Shown here one piece after another: positions 9,490 through 17,570 of a stretch of DNA of 21,052 bases (position 1 is the first letter of the stretch; every line of letters starts with the position of its first letter). Both the position numbers and the translations under genes were made by a program. Origin of the DNA: Chara braunii. Its lineage: Eukaryota; Streptophyta; Charophyceae; Charales; Characeae. The notes beneath the pieces were generated by a model. The model did no database searches. It had not been told where the DNA came from and saw only the letters and a program-made list of their open reading frames with translations. Location of the stretch: the NCBI GenBank assembly GCA_003427395.1, contig BFEA01000016.1:384654-405705 (forward strand), read 5' to 3'.

Positions 9490-10900
9490 CTATATTTTGC
9501 ATCTAGCCATATTTTACATGCTTCTATTTACCATTTTGGGCCAAATCTCTCTACTTCTCAAACTGGTGGTTAACACTCTGAAAGAAGTACCAGGTATAGC
9601 CGCATGGGAGATAATTAATAATCTGGAGCGGGAGCTAATAATCACTGAAGACCAGAACGACCACAGTGCTTATCCACAGATCGTTTAGTACGTGGTGGGG
9701 GTTTTATCAATAGTGATGAGTGCCGAGTGCTTTTTCCGTGGCTGCATACTCGGAGAGGTCAATCGCCAACAAGTTCTACCTTGGTTACCTGTGGGACCTT
9801 TTAATTCTTCTGTATCTGTACTTGGAGCCATTCGTGGGACAGGAAAGGAGTCAGTGCCAATCGTTCCTAGACTCCCCCTGGCGGCGCTGTTGTGGACAGT
9901 GGGAGAGTCTGTAGCAGCGGTGGGAGCGCATCGACAGTTTCAGGAGCGCGGAGTGACGCTTTTCCTGCTATTTGGAGTGACACTTTTCCTGCTATTTGTT
10001 TTGCAAGCCCGGATCGTATTTAGTCACTACTACTCCGTACCCGGGCGTCTGTTTCGTCTGATGCATTCTTCCTTTGGTACTCTCATAGACAAACCCTCGT
10101 GTAATGTAGTATTTTACCCATATTCTGCGCCGGGTAGTACGGTTGGGTTCAGGCAATCCATGCCTATCTCCATATTTCCATATCTGAGCCCTGGTGCTTC
10201 AAACTGTTATCTCATCTCATCTCACTTAATCTAAGAATTCGCTCGTTTTCGCTTTCCCTGCATACATGTCTTCGGTTTCCCTACATACATGTCTCGTGTT
10301 CGCATGAAGGAGTCGACAGGAAGAAGGTTTCATTCAAGGAATCTTTACTGCGGGTTTTTAGCTTTGGTTTTTGGTTGGTAAATGTAGAAGGTTGGGGACT
10401 GATTTGTTGAAGGCAACGAAACTATAGGAGGTGGTGGGAGACCTACTAGTAGTTGTGGGAACGTTGCTGATATACTAGGGCACGTCTGAATAGCATCTAG
10501 TTGTCAAGAGAGCAAACTTGGGTTATACCCATTATGATGTAGGGTGCCTGGAAGATGGCAGTTCCTACATAGGTCTAAGGGTGCAAGGTGGGAAACCTCG
10601 TCACGGCAACCCAGGCTCCCCAGAGCTGCTAGTAGCTACTCCGTTGGGCTAGTACTTGTGTTGTCTTTGCTGGGTGGAATTTGTTTGATTTGCTTGTTGG
10701 GTGATTCCTTTTCTAGAATCTTCCAGTTTCATCTCTAACTTAAAATTTGTTATCTGGCTGTGTTCAGTAGGGTATAGGAATACTATAGTCTTTAATACAT
10801 GCGTTTATGTTTTCGGGAAACAATATACGATCGTGACTAGATCCGTCGTAGTGGGAGGCATATCTACAGATTGGTGAAGTGTTCTGACTCTTATTTGCAA
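9490..10900. other. Unassigned stretch with small tandem repeats
   Basis: GAGTGACNCTTTTCCTGCTATTT occurs twice in tandem (9951-9973 and 9975-9997, period 24), and a TTTCCCTNCATACATGTCT block is doubled near 10252-10298. ORFs across 9329-9688 and 9692-10234 have hydrophobic stretches but no domain I recognise; the second lacks an ATG near its start. I do not call a gene. It ends at the left boundary of the PLE. Confidence 0.45.
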
Positions 10901-12049
10901 AGCAAAGATAAAACTGTCCGGCACAAGATAGTGAACGCATGAGGACGAAGGAGATAGATACACCCGAATGACACACTCCGTCACGCACGCCAAAATGGAT
11001 ATCGAATTCCAAATTACACATAAAATTCTCAGAGAACACAACACGAACAGCAAACCCTCGACGCGTTTCGTCTGCGTTGCGAACAGACTCATCAGGAGGA
11101 GACATCCAACAGGAATCCAATGGGGCCATTCCTTTGCTTTTCCTTTGCCTTGCCCCATTAAATAGCTATCCTACTCCTACCCGCCACCCCTGGAGGTCGT
11201 GCATCATCGTTAGATGAAAATCATCGAACGGTGGGATCCATCTATCGAACTGAGCAGATCGGAGTAGCATGTATGAAGAACCCAATCCGAAATCGTGGCG
11301 CCCAGTGAACATCTGCAAAGCCAATCAACAAAGACACAACACAAAGAAACAGCACAGACCCAACTCCTCACACGAAGGACACCGCCTGCTCCGGAGTAGT
11401 AGCAGCAACATAGGTCAGCCTCTGTCGCCGTAACACCGAAGAGCTGCGCAATGGAGCACGAAGTACAGCTGGAGTACGTCGTGACGAAGAGTGCAGAGTT
11501 GGCGAGACGAGACGCCTATGCCGGAGGTCGCGTATTGCACAACCGTCAGCGCATGAAAATGAGGATGAGAGCCTCGTGCTCAGAGCATAAATACCCGCTG
11601 TGTGGCCGGAGTAATGGCACCCAGCGGAGAGTCGGAGCACCCGGTAACCATTTGTCCAGGAGTGCAGCCTTAGCTCAGGTGAAGCGGACGTCAGAGACAA
11701 CCGTATGGTCGTCAGATACCCATTACCATGAGCGCGCCCTGCTGCTATCTGGGAAAGCCTTACCTTGTATTGAACCAATGTGGGTGGCACAAAAAAGCTA
11801 GGGAAGCCCAAAATTGAAAACCCGAAAAAGGCCCCTAAAAACAGGGTAACTTATCCTACGCCACTCGGGACCCCAGACGGGACCATGCCTCTTAGCCAGT
11901 CGGGCCAACAAAACACTGCATCCGGAGCCAGGTAGCCAAAGGGGTACCCCCAAAAAGGTGTCACATACACCAGGCTCACAGCCAGGGTGACTTGCGGTGC
12001 AATCAAGAGTTTAAGATGCTTGCTTGGCAACACGGCCAAGCCCCGTTTG
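10901..12049 (-). repeat. Pseudo-LTR A (3' copy relative to the RT)
   Basis: This 1149-bp repeat aligns along its whole length with 16230-17570 at roughly 97% identity by eye, in direct orientation. Compared with copy B it lacks the 202-bp duplication and carries an extra 11 bp near 11130 (a doubled CCTTTGC block). It contains a hammerhead ribozyme. The ORFs in it (11368-11811 minus, 11451-11801 plus) are not preserved in copy B because of single-base indels, so I treat it as non-coding. Confidence 0.9.
11055..11100 (-). ncRNA. Type I hammerhead ribozyme, pseudo-LTR A
   Basis: Read on the minus strand: stem I strand UCCUC (11100-11096), core CUGAUGA (11095-11089), stem II GUCUG/CAGAC (11088-11084 with 11074-11070) closed by a 9-base loop, core GAAA (11069-11066), a minimal stem III CGCG (11065-11062), UC (11061-11060), then stem I partner GAGGG (11059-11055). 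All invariant positions are present. Cleavage is predicted between 11060 and 11059. Stem III is too short for a stable monomer, but CGCG with its flanking A and U is self-complementary, which fits a two-molecule (double hammerhead) fold. Hammerheads of this minimal kind are known from PLE pseudo-LTRs. Confidence 0.85.
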
Positions 12050-12075
12050 CCCCTCATCCAGACCCATACGTCACC

Positions 12076-12435
12076 CTAGTGGAAACAGTCAGTCATCACC
12101 TCAACAACCTGACCACCGATCCGATCACCAAACTTCCGGAAAACAGAACGCAACAACCTAACCGGGTACCTCCTAATGAGGAGCTCTCTCTTAACCGATA
12201 GGATCGACTCACGCAGACCCCAGTTGTCTGTGGTAAGTCTGACCAATCAGTGTAGAGTACTCAGAATGGCTCCCACTTTCGCTTTCTAACCAGAGTAAGA
12301 TTCAAAATCCTGAAAACTCCCAAAAACAAGCTCGCCCGACTCCCAGATGGATGTTGAATTTTTGACAATCGCTACGGTTCGCAAAGTATTTCCATGCTTA
12401 TAGATACTAATTCCTGCGAACGTCCAATGTTCCCC
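12076..12435 (-). pseudogene. Broken 3' end of PLE ORF2 (RT end and thumb)
   Basis: After the RT active site the reading frame changes. The frame running from about 12470 down to 12076 continues with a W-x-F-A-G-I segment, as expected downstream of the VDD motif, then a basic helical region (including RRYPVRLLRSVF) that fits a PLE-type thumb. A run of five C on the plus strand (12432-12436) is the simplest place for a one-base slip. Two stops interrupt this frame: TAG at 12286-12288, where one substitution would give Trp, and TGA at 12247-12249, where one substitution would give Arg. The natural stop appears to be TAG at 12076-12078, just before the pseudo-LTR. The assignment to thumb is inferred from position and composition. 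Confidence 0.7.
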
Positions 12436-14855
12436 CTTGTCATCGGTGCGAACCAGGCAACGACATCGACGAAGAGTGTGACATCGTCGACAATTATGAA
12501 ACCATCGACTAGGCATCTCTCACACCCCAGTGACCCAAGGAACTTCCATTCGGCAAAAGCACACAGGATACATGCAAAGGGGCAACTAGAGGCTTTACCC
12601 ATGGGAACACCTACAACCTGTTGTAACAACTCACCACAGGCGTAAGTGAAAGTGTACCGGAGATCAAAGAGCACCATCTCCCGAATCAGGCGTAGAGAAA
12701 CCATCACACATTTGTCACGTGAGCCACCGTAAGATAACCAGGTTTTACGCCCTCTCTGAGCCACTCTCACCCCTTTACAGCCTTTGAGCTCAAAATACCG
12801 AAGCAACCAAAATACAGCATCGACGATTTCGGCATGCGGGAGAGACACGAACATGTCTTTAACGTCAAAAGAGACAGAAAACAGATCATGGTAACCGGGT
12901 AAGCGCCGAAATCGTCGGTCCATGTCCCGAATCCCTGGCACGAAATCCATAACGGCCTTGAAGTTAAAGGAAGAATGGGCAGGGAGAGCATAAAGCAGGC
13001 AATTAAGTGCCCTAGCCACTCGGCCACTTGCCAACCTGGTCGGTTCAGCACAAGTCGGCGAGATAGGGCGCCATCTCGATAGGTCTTTATGCTTTGGCAA
13101 AACATAAGAGTTACCAAAATTTCCCACTGGGTCCCACCTTCCCAGGTCCTGCAAGCCCAAAGCTACAAAATCACTTCTCATTTTAGCCAACAATAGACTG
13201 TCATCCAGATGAAACGGCAAGAAAGACATGTTCCAATTGAATGTCATAGACTGGAAGTGCCTATAGACAACCGGGCAGATTACGTAGGTATATGGCACAT
13301 TACGATCGATAGGAACACACACAAAAACTTTCAGGCGGGAATACCAGCAAGATAAGGAGGCTATCTGGCCATCCATAAACATAGTCGGATTCCAGAAAGC
13401 CTCAAGGTCCCGTTGGGATACAACAAACGTAGATCGGAGATAGCTGGTTACGGCCAGCAGTTGCTTTCCTAACTCAGCCATCCCATCACGGGGGGTCAGT
13501 TTCGGAATATTCCGGGAATTACGTAACAGAGATGAAATTCCCGGGATCCGACCAATCCGAGTGCTCACGTGGAAACCTACCCGGTAACAGGTAGGTTCGA
13601 GGTCGCAAGTGCAGAAAACACCGCTCCTACCATGAGCAGCTTGGTGGAAGTTCCAAAGATAGCGCGAAACTGGCCGATTCTTGCGCCTCACAAAACGTAC
13701 CTTTTTCCGGAGTAAATCCCTGACTCCCGTATATAGCTCAGCACAGTCGAGGACCTGGAGGACCAAAGCGTGCACTTTCGCAGTACTAAGTCTATGATCG
13801 TAAAACATCCGCACGACTATCCTCCTACGAACATCCAAACCAATCCTAGACTTTATAGTCCTGGCCAAGATACCCCTCAAAGTAGTCCGTGTCGCTTTGC
13901 CTGGAAATTCTCGGATCGCCTTGTACCACCTAACCAGCACATTCAAGGATTTAAATTTCAACAGTCTACGCCGCCATGGTTGTCTAAGCAACGAACATAG
14001 GTGTCCCTTACAAATGGTCCTTCCTCCGGGAGTAAAAACGATAGGACCAATATGCCATGAGCCACCTTGCTGTAGAGCATCTTTCAATTCACGCAACTGG
14101 AAACAACCGCTACCAATTCGTATCGAGGAAAATCCAAAACATCGTCGGATCAGGGACCAAGAATCCGCCCATAGACTACCGACCGAAGATTCAAACCGGA
14201 AGTATTTCAGTTTGCGACACCAAGCGGAACGCAGAAGGCCCAGAAGACTGTCCAACCAAGGTCCCTCCTCGATTCTGAATTTAACGATACGTACAACAAC
14301 ATCTAGCACAATCTTACCCTTCCTTCTAGTCCGTGCAGGTCTGGAACCCCGCCGGGGTACTCGAGTTTTCTTACGGAAATTCAAACTAGGCGAGAAATTA
14401 CGGATCAACACTTTCTCGGCAGCAGCCACGGACATCACTCCATTCACCAACGGCACCACCACATACTCGGACACACCAAAATGACGTAGCCATCGATAAA
14501 GTTTAGGACAGACACCAAAACCGTGAGACTTGACCGTGCGTAGGTGTTCACCCCACCTAACGTAGATACTGCGCACAAAGCATCCAATGTACTGGGCTCT
14601 ACACCAAGTAGATGAGAGAAGGTACACCACCGGTCCCGAATCCCAATTCTCCCAATCCACGTCTAACAACAAAGACCGAAATTTATGCATCCATACTATC
14701 TCTCCCAAAAAGGCAAAACCGACAAAACAGAGAGTAACACACGTGTCATACAACAAACGGATGCGCGGCGAACAACCCAGGTTCCAGGCAGAAGTCCGCA
14801 GGGACATACATTCGAGGAGATTAGCCCATAATCGAAAACGTGAGAAGGAGGACAT
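12372..14855 (-). CDS. PLE ORF2: GIY-YIG endonuclease then reverse transcriptase
   Basis: An open frame of 827 codons. An N-terminal region of about 74 residues with a hydrophobic stretch (32-55) precedes a GIY-YIG domain (75-160): VVY at 76-78, YIG at 89-91, R100 and H104, the catalytic Glu at 147 and Asn at 159. A basic linker (161-181) and a long basic region follow. The reverse transcriptase starts near 578 with a YVLPKHK block and RPISP (596-600); motif A is SFDVKDMF with D664; motif B is VGVPMGKASS (748-757); motif C is VDD with D790 and D791. The nuclease presumably nicks target DNA and the RT primes from it. The open frame ends 36 residues after VDD because of a frameshift. The ATG directly follows the ORF1 stop in the same frame, so the true product might instead be a readthrough fusion. 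Confidence 0.9.
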   Translation of the reverse strand: MSSFSRFRLWANLLECMSLRTSAWNLGCSPRIRLLYDTCVTLCFVGFAFLGEIVWMHKFRSLLLDVDWENWDSGPVVYLLSSTWCRAQYIGCFVRSIYVRWGEHLRTVKSHGFGVCPKLYRWLRHFGVSEYVVVPLVNGVMSVAAAEKVLIRNFSPSLNFRKKTRVPRRGSRPARTRRKGKIVLDVVVRIVKFRIEEGPWLDSLLGLLRSAWCRKLKYFRFESSVGSLWADSWSLIRRCFGFSSIRIGSGCFQLRELKDALQQGGSWHIGPIVFTPGGRTICKGHLCSLLRQPWRRRLLKFKSLNVLVRWYKAIREFPGKATRTTLRGILARTIKSRIGLDVRRRIVVRMFYDHRLSTAKVHALVLQVLDCAELYTGVRDLLRKKVRFVRRKNRPVSRYLWNFHQAAHGRSGVFCTCDLEPTCYRVGFHVSTRIGRIPGISSLLRNSRNIPKLTPRDGMAELGKQLLAVTSYLRSTFVVSQRDLEAFWNPTMFMDGQIASLSCWYSRLKVFVCVPIDRNVPYTYVICPVVYRHFQSMTFNWNMSFLPFHLDDSLLLAKMRSDFVALGLQDLGRWDPVGNFGNSYVLPKHKDLSRWRPISPTCAEPTRLASGRVARALNCLLYALPAHSSFNFKAVMDFVPGIRDMDRRFRRLPGYHDLFSVSFDVKDMFVSLPHAEIVDAVFWLLRYFELKGCKGVRVAQRGRKTWLSYGGSRDKCVMVSLRLIREMVLFDLRYTFTYACGELLQQVVGVPMGKASSCPFACILCAFAEWKFLGSLGCERCLVDGFIIVDDVTLFVDVVAWFAPMTRGNIGRSQELVSISMEILCEP

Positions 14856-15704
14856 TCATTTCGCTGGCGTGCAACCCTCGTTCGGACCATCCGAGGGCGA
14901 GGTGACAGGAGTAAATACGAAACCTTCGTAAGCAAGCTCGGCACATGCCTCAATAATCTTCTCAATGGTGGGTTCCTTCGTGGTATAAACCACCCCTTCA
15001 AGTGCACAGATGTGTTTCAGTTGATCCTTGTTTTTAGTGATGAGGAGCTTCAAGCCGTCGTGGGAACCAGACTACTGGAGGTGGTAACAGTACTCCGGTA
15101 TCTACCCCTAGATATTGGACGCCACGTAGGCAAGAGGATACGGATGAACGGGAGTTTATTCGGCAGCTGATTGCGGAGAAGAAGGAAGAACAAGCTAGGA
15201 GGAGGGAACTTGAGGAGAGAAGGAAAATGGATGAGATGATCAAGTTGGAGATCGAGCGTAACTCGAAAGCTCTTGAGGCAAGAGTGATATCCAAGTTGGG
15301 CAGGCAATACTTGGCCGCCCGAGATGAAGCTCGTAGAGAGGAGGTTAGGACACCGGTTTTGCGTACACCAGTATGGAATTTTGACGATAGGGACGTGATG
15401 GATTATGCTTCTAAAGGGCTGGAGGAGATCGAGGATGAAATTGCGTTGCTTTACGAGATACAGGAGAAAAAGAGGAAGGGTAAGGCGACGACTATGGCGG
15501 GGAAGCGCATTTTTCGGCAACCACTGTTTCAGCATGAGGACGAACCACCAGTTGCAGAGTCCTCACGCTCGGGTGAGAGGCGCGGGACCAAGATTGCTGC
15601 TGGATCAGGACCCGAAGGTGTGCTGGCCTATGTGGACATTCTCGAGCGAAGTGGCCTTCGCCACCGCAAGCAAAACACTGGTTACCACCACCGTTGGCCG
15701 CCAT
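14856..15704 (-). pseudogene. PLE ORF1: zinc knuckle, coiled coil, conserved tail; split by an inversion
   Basis: Three pieces make up a 283-codon frame. Piece 1 (15704-15619, minus) starts at ATG 15704 and encodes a CCHC zinc knuckle, CX2CX4HX4C (CFACGGEGHFAREC, residues 10-23). Piece 2 (15055-15618) has its coding sense on the plus strand and gives a charged coiled coil (about residues 55-123). Piece 3 (15054-14856, minus) gives a tail with KLLITKNKDQLKHICALEG and YTTKEPTIEKI, ending at TGA 14856-14858. Lengths 86+564+199 sum to 849, divisible by three, and the frame stays open at both joints if the middle piece is turned round. A nucleic-acid-binding, gag-like role is inferred. Similar proteins seem common in Chara, from memory only. 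Confidence 0.75.
15055..15618 (+). other. Inverted coiled-coil segment of ORF1
   Basis: This 564-bp block reads as protein on the plus strand while both flanks read on the minus strand. The plus frame runs from an RRGNQTTGGGNSTP stretch through a Glu/Arg/Lys-rich coil to GSGPEG. The ATG-initiated plus ORF 15227-15847 lies partly in it, but its last 76 codons are merely antisense to the zinc-knuckle region and leader, so that ORF is not a gene as such. A short inverted similarity (CTTC-AAG at the left edge, CCGAAGG at the right) sits at the breakpoints. Confidence 0.75.
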
Positions 15705-16229
15705 ACTGCAGGGAAAGCACGGTAGGAAAAAGAAAAAAGGAAAACCGGAGGACGAGATCAAAAAAACAGAGGGCGAAGAGGAGAGCTATGGCGCAGAGAC
15801 AGAAGAGAGATATGGCGTGGAGAAAGACCCAGAAGGAAACGTCGTAAAGTCTTGGTGATGAGAGCCAGACGGAAGTCAGAAACACCGAAACACCAACGAC
15901 CGAGAACTCTATATTAAACCAAATTAGCAAAAAATACCGGTTCAAAACTAATCCTATCTAATAACGGGATTCATCCGGTCCGATTCACCATCGAACCTCT
16001 TCAGGAAACCACAAGTTGAGCGCGCATTAAAGCAAAAATATCGGTTTAAAACTAATCCTGTCTAATAGCGAGAGTCAGCCGGTTCGATTCACCATCGAGC
16101 AGGATCACAATCCTAATAAGTACATCCTCTTCGGGAAACCACAGCGCGCATTTAAGCAAAACCCTATCCATACCGAAGCGCGACCACCACTCAAAGTGCA
16201 ATTTCAATGAAGGTTGTCACGTGCATCAT
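15705..16229 (-). other. PLE leader between pseudo-LTR B and ORF1
   Basis: This non-coding stretch lies upstream of ORF1 on the minus strand. It is A-rich on the plus strand near ORF1 and holds the tandem units described separately. No ORF in it is conserved. Confidence 0.6.
15926..16153. repeat. Tandem repeat in PLE leader, two units
   Basis: Units start at 15926 and 16031 with AGCAAAAA-TA-CGGTT, share AAAACTAATCCT and GATTCACCATCGA, and end in GCGCGCATTNAAGC; a third start is visible at 16154. The second unit has about 18 extra bases (near 16105). Each carries a tRNA B-box-like string on the plus strand: GGTCCGATTCA (15977-15987) and GGTTCGATTCA (16081-16091). Confidence 0.8.
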
Positions 16230-16383
16230 AGCAAAGATAAAACTGTCCGGCACAAGACAGTGAACGCATGAGGACGAAGGAAATAGATACACCCGAATGA
16301 CACACTCCGTCACGCACGCCAAAATGGATATCGAATTCCAAATTACACATAAAATTCTCTGAGAGCACAACACGAACAGCAAA

Positions 16384-16429
16384 CCCTCGACGCGTTTCGT
16401 CTGCGCTGCGAACAGACTCATCAGGAGGA
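16384..16429 (-). ncRNA. Type I hammerhead ribozyme, pseudo-LTR B
   Basis: The same core, stems and predicted cleavage site (between 16389 and 16388) as the copy at 11055-11100. The only difference in the 46 bases is at 16406, inside the stem II loop, where it cannot affect the core. The distance between the two cleavage sites is 5329 bases, which would be the length of a self-processed unit RNA. Confidence 0.85.
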
Positions 16430-16571
16430 GACATCCAACAAGAATCCAATGGGGCCATTCCTTTGCCTTGCCCCATTAAATAGCTATCCTACTCCTACCC
16501 GCCACCCCAGGAGGTCGTGCATCATCGTTAGATGAAAATCATCGAACGGTGGGATCCATCTATCGAACTGA

Positions 16572-16975
16572 GCAGATCAGAGTAGCATGTATGAAGAACC
16601 CAATCCAAAATCGTGGCGCCCAGTGAACATCTGCAAAGCCAATTAACAAAGACACAGCACAAAGAAACAGCACAGACCCAACTCCTCACACGAAGGACAC
16701 CGCCTGCTCCGGAGTAGTAGCAGCAGCACAGCTCAGCCTCCGTCGCCGTAACACCGAAGAGCTGAGCAACGAAGCAGATCGGAGTAGCATGTATGAAGAA
16801 CCCAATCCGAAATCGTGGCGCCCAGTGAACATCTGCAAAGCCAATCAACAAAGACACAGCAAAAAGAAATAGCACAGACCCAACTCCTCACACGAAGGAC
16901 ACCGCCTGCTCCGGAGTAGTAGCGGCAGTACAACTCAGCCTCCGTCGCCGTAACACCGAAGAGCTGCGCAACGGA
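16572..16975. repeat. 202-bp tandem duplication inside pseudo-LTR B
   Basis: Unit 1 is 16572-16773 and unit 2 is 16774-16975; both match the single segment starting at about 11256 in copy A. CTGAGCA near both ends of unit 1 (at 16568 and 16763) gives microhomology for the duplication. Confidence 0.9.
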
Positions 16976-17570
16976 GCACGAAGTACAGCTGGAGTACGTC
17001 GTGACGAAGAGTGCAGAGTTGGCGAGACGAACGCCTATGCCGGAGGTCGCGTATTGCACAACCGTCAGCGCATGAAAATGAGGATGAGAGCCTCGTGCTC
17101 AGAGCTTAAATACCCGCTGTGTGGCCGGAGTAATGACACCCAGCGGAGAGTCGGAGCACCCGGTAACCGTTTGTGCAGGAGTGCAGCCTTAGCTCAGGTG
17201 AAGCGGACGTCAGAGACAACCGTATGGTCGTCAGATGCCCAGTACCATGAGCGCGCCCCGCTGCTATCTGAAAAAGCCTTACCTTGTATTGAACCAATGT
17301 GGGTGGCACAAAAAAGCTAGGGAAGCCCAAAATTGAAAACCCGAAAAAAGGCCCCTAAAAACAGGGTAACTTATCCTATGCCACTCGGGACCCCAGACGG
17401 GACCATGCCTCTTAGCCAGTTGGGCCAACAAAACACTGCATCCGGAGCCGGGTATCCAAAGGGGTACCCCCACAAAGGTGTCACATACACCACGGTCACA
17501 GGCAGGGCGACTTGCGGTGCAATCAAGAGTTTAAGATGCTTGCTTGGCAACACGGCCAAGCCCCAGTTTG

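Larger units (their letters stand above)
10901..17570 (-). mobile_element. Penelope-like retroelement with N-terminal GIY-YIG, degenerate copy
   Basis: The element reads on the minus strand. Two long direct repeats (10901-12049 and 16230-17570) enclose a leader, ORF1 (zinc knuckle and coiled coil) and ORF2 (GIY-YIG nuclease then reverse transcriptase). Long direct pseudo-LTRs, hammerhead ribozymes inside them and an RT joined to a GIY-YIG nuclease instead of integrase are all established PLE hallmarks. GIY-YIG before the RT is the permuted order described for the Naiad/Chlamys type clade. There is no integrase, protease, RNase H or LTR-type primer site in the interior. The copy is inactive as read because of an inversion, a frameshift and internal stops. 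No clear target-site duplication was found. Its outer edges are defined only by where the two repeats stop matching. Confidence 0.85.
16230..17570 (-). repeat. Pseudo-LTR B (5' copy relative to the RT)
   Basis: This 1341-bp direct copy of 10901-12049 has three size differences of note: a 202-bp tandem duplication (16572-16975), loss of 11 bp near 16460, and a few single-base indels; together these account for the 192-bp excess length. It carries the second hammerhead. In PLE tandem-type insertions such a copy would lie upstream and could supply the promoter, but I cannot identify one. Confidence 0.9.

Noticed and set aside
11368-11811. 147-codon minus ORF and overlapping 116-codon plus ORF in pseudo-LTR A
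   Set aside because: In copy B, single-base indels break both frames, while identity at the DNA level stays high, so they are not maintained as proteins.
15050-15535. 161-codon minus-strand ORF
   Set aside because: It is the antisense of the coiled-coil coding segment; its Leu/Pro/Ser-rich composition mirrors Glu/Lys/Arg codons.
15227-15847. 206-codon plus-strand ORF as an independent gene
   Set aside because: Its first part is the inverted coiled-coil piece of ORF1, and its last part is antisense to the zinc knuckle and leader.
10901-17570. LTR retrotransposon as explanation of the long direct repeats
   Set aside because: The interior encodes GIY-YIG plus RT, with no integrase, protease or RNase H motif, and the repeats carry hammerheads on the RT strand. 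These are PLE traits.
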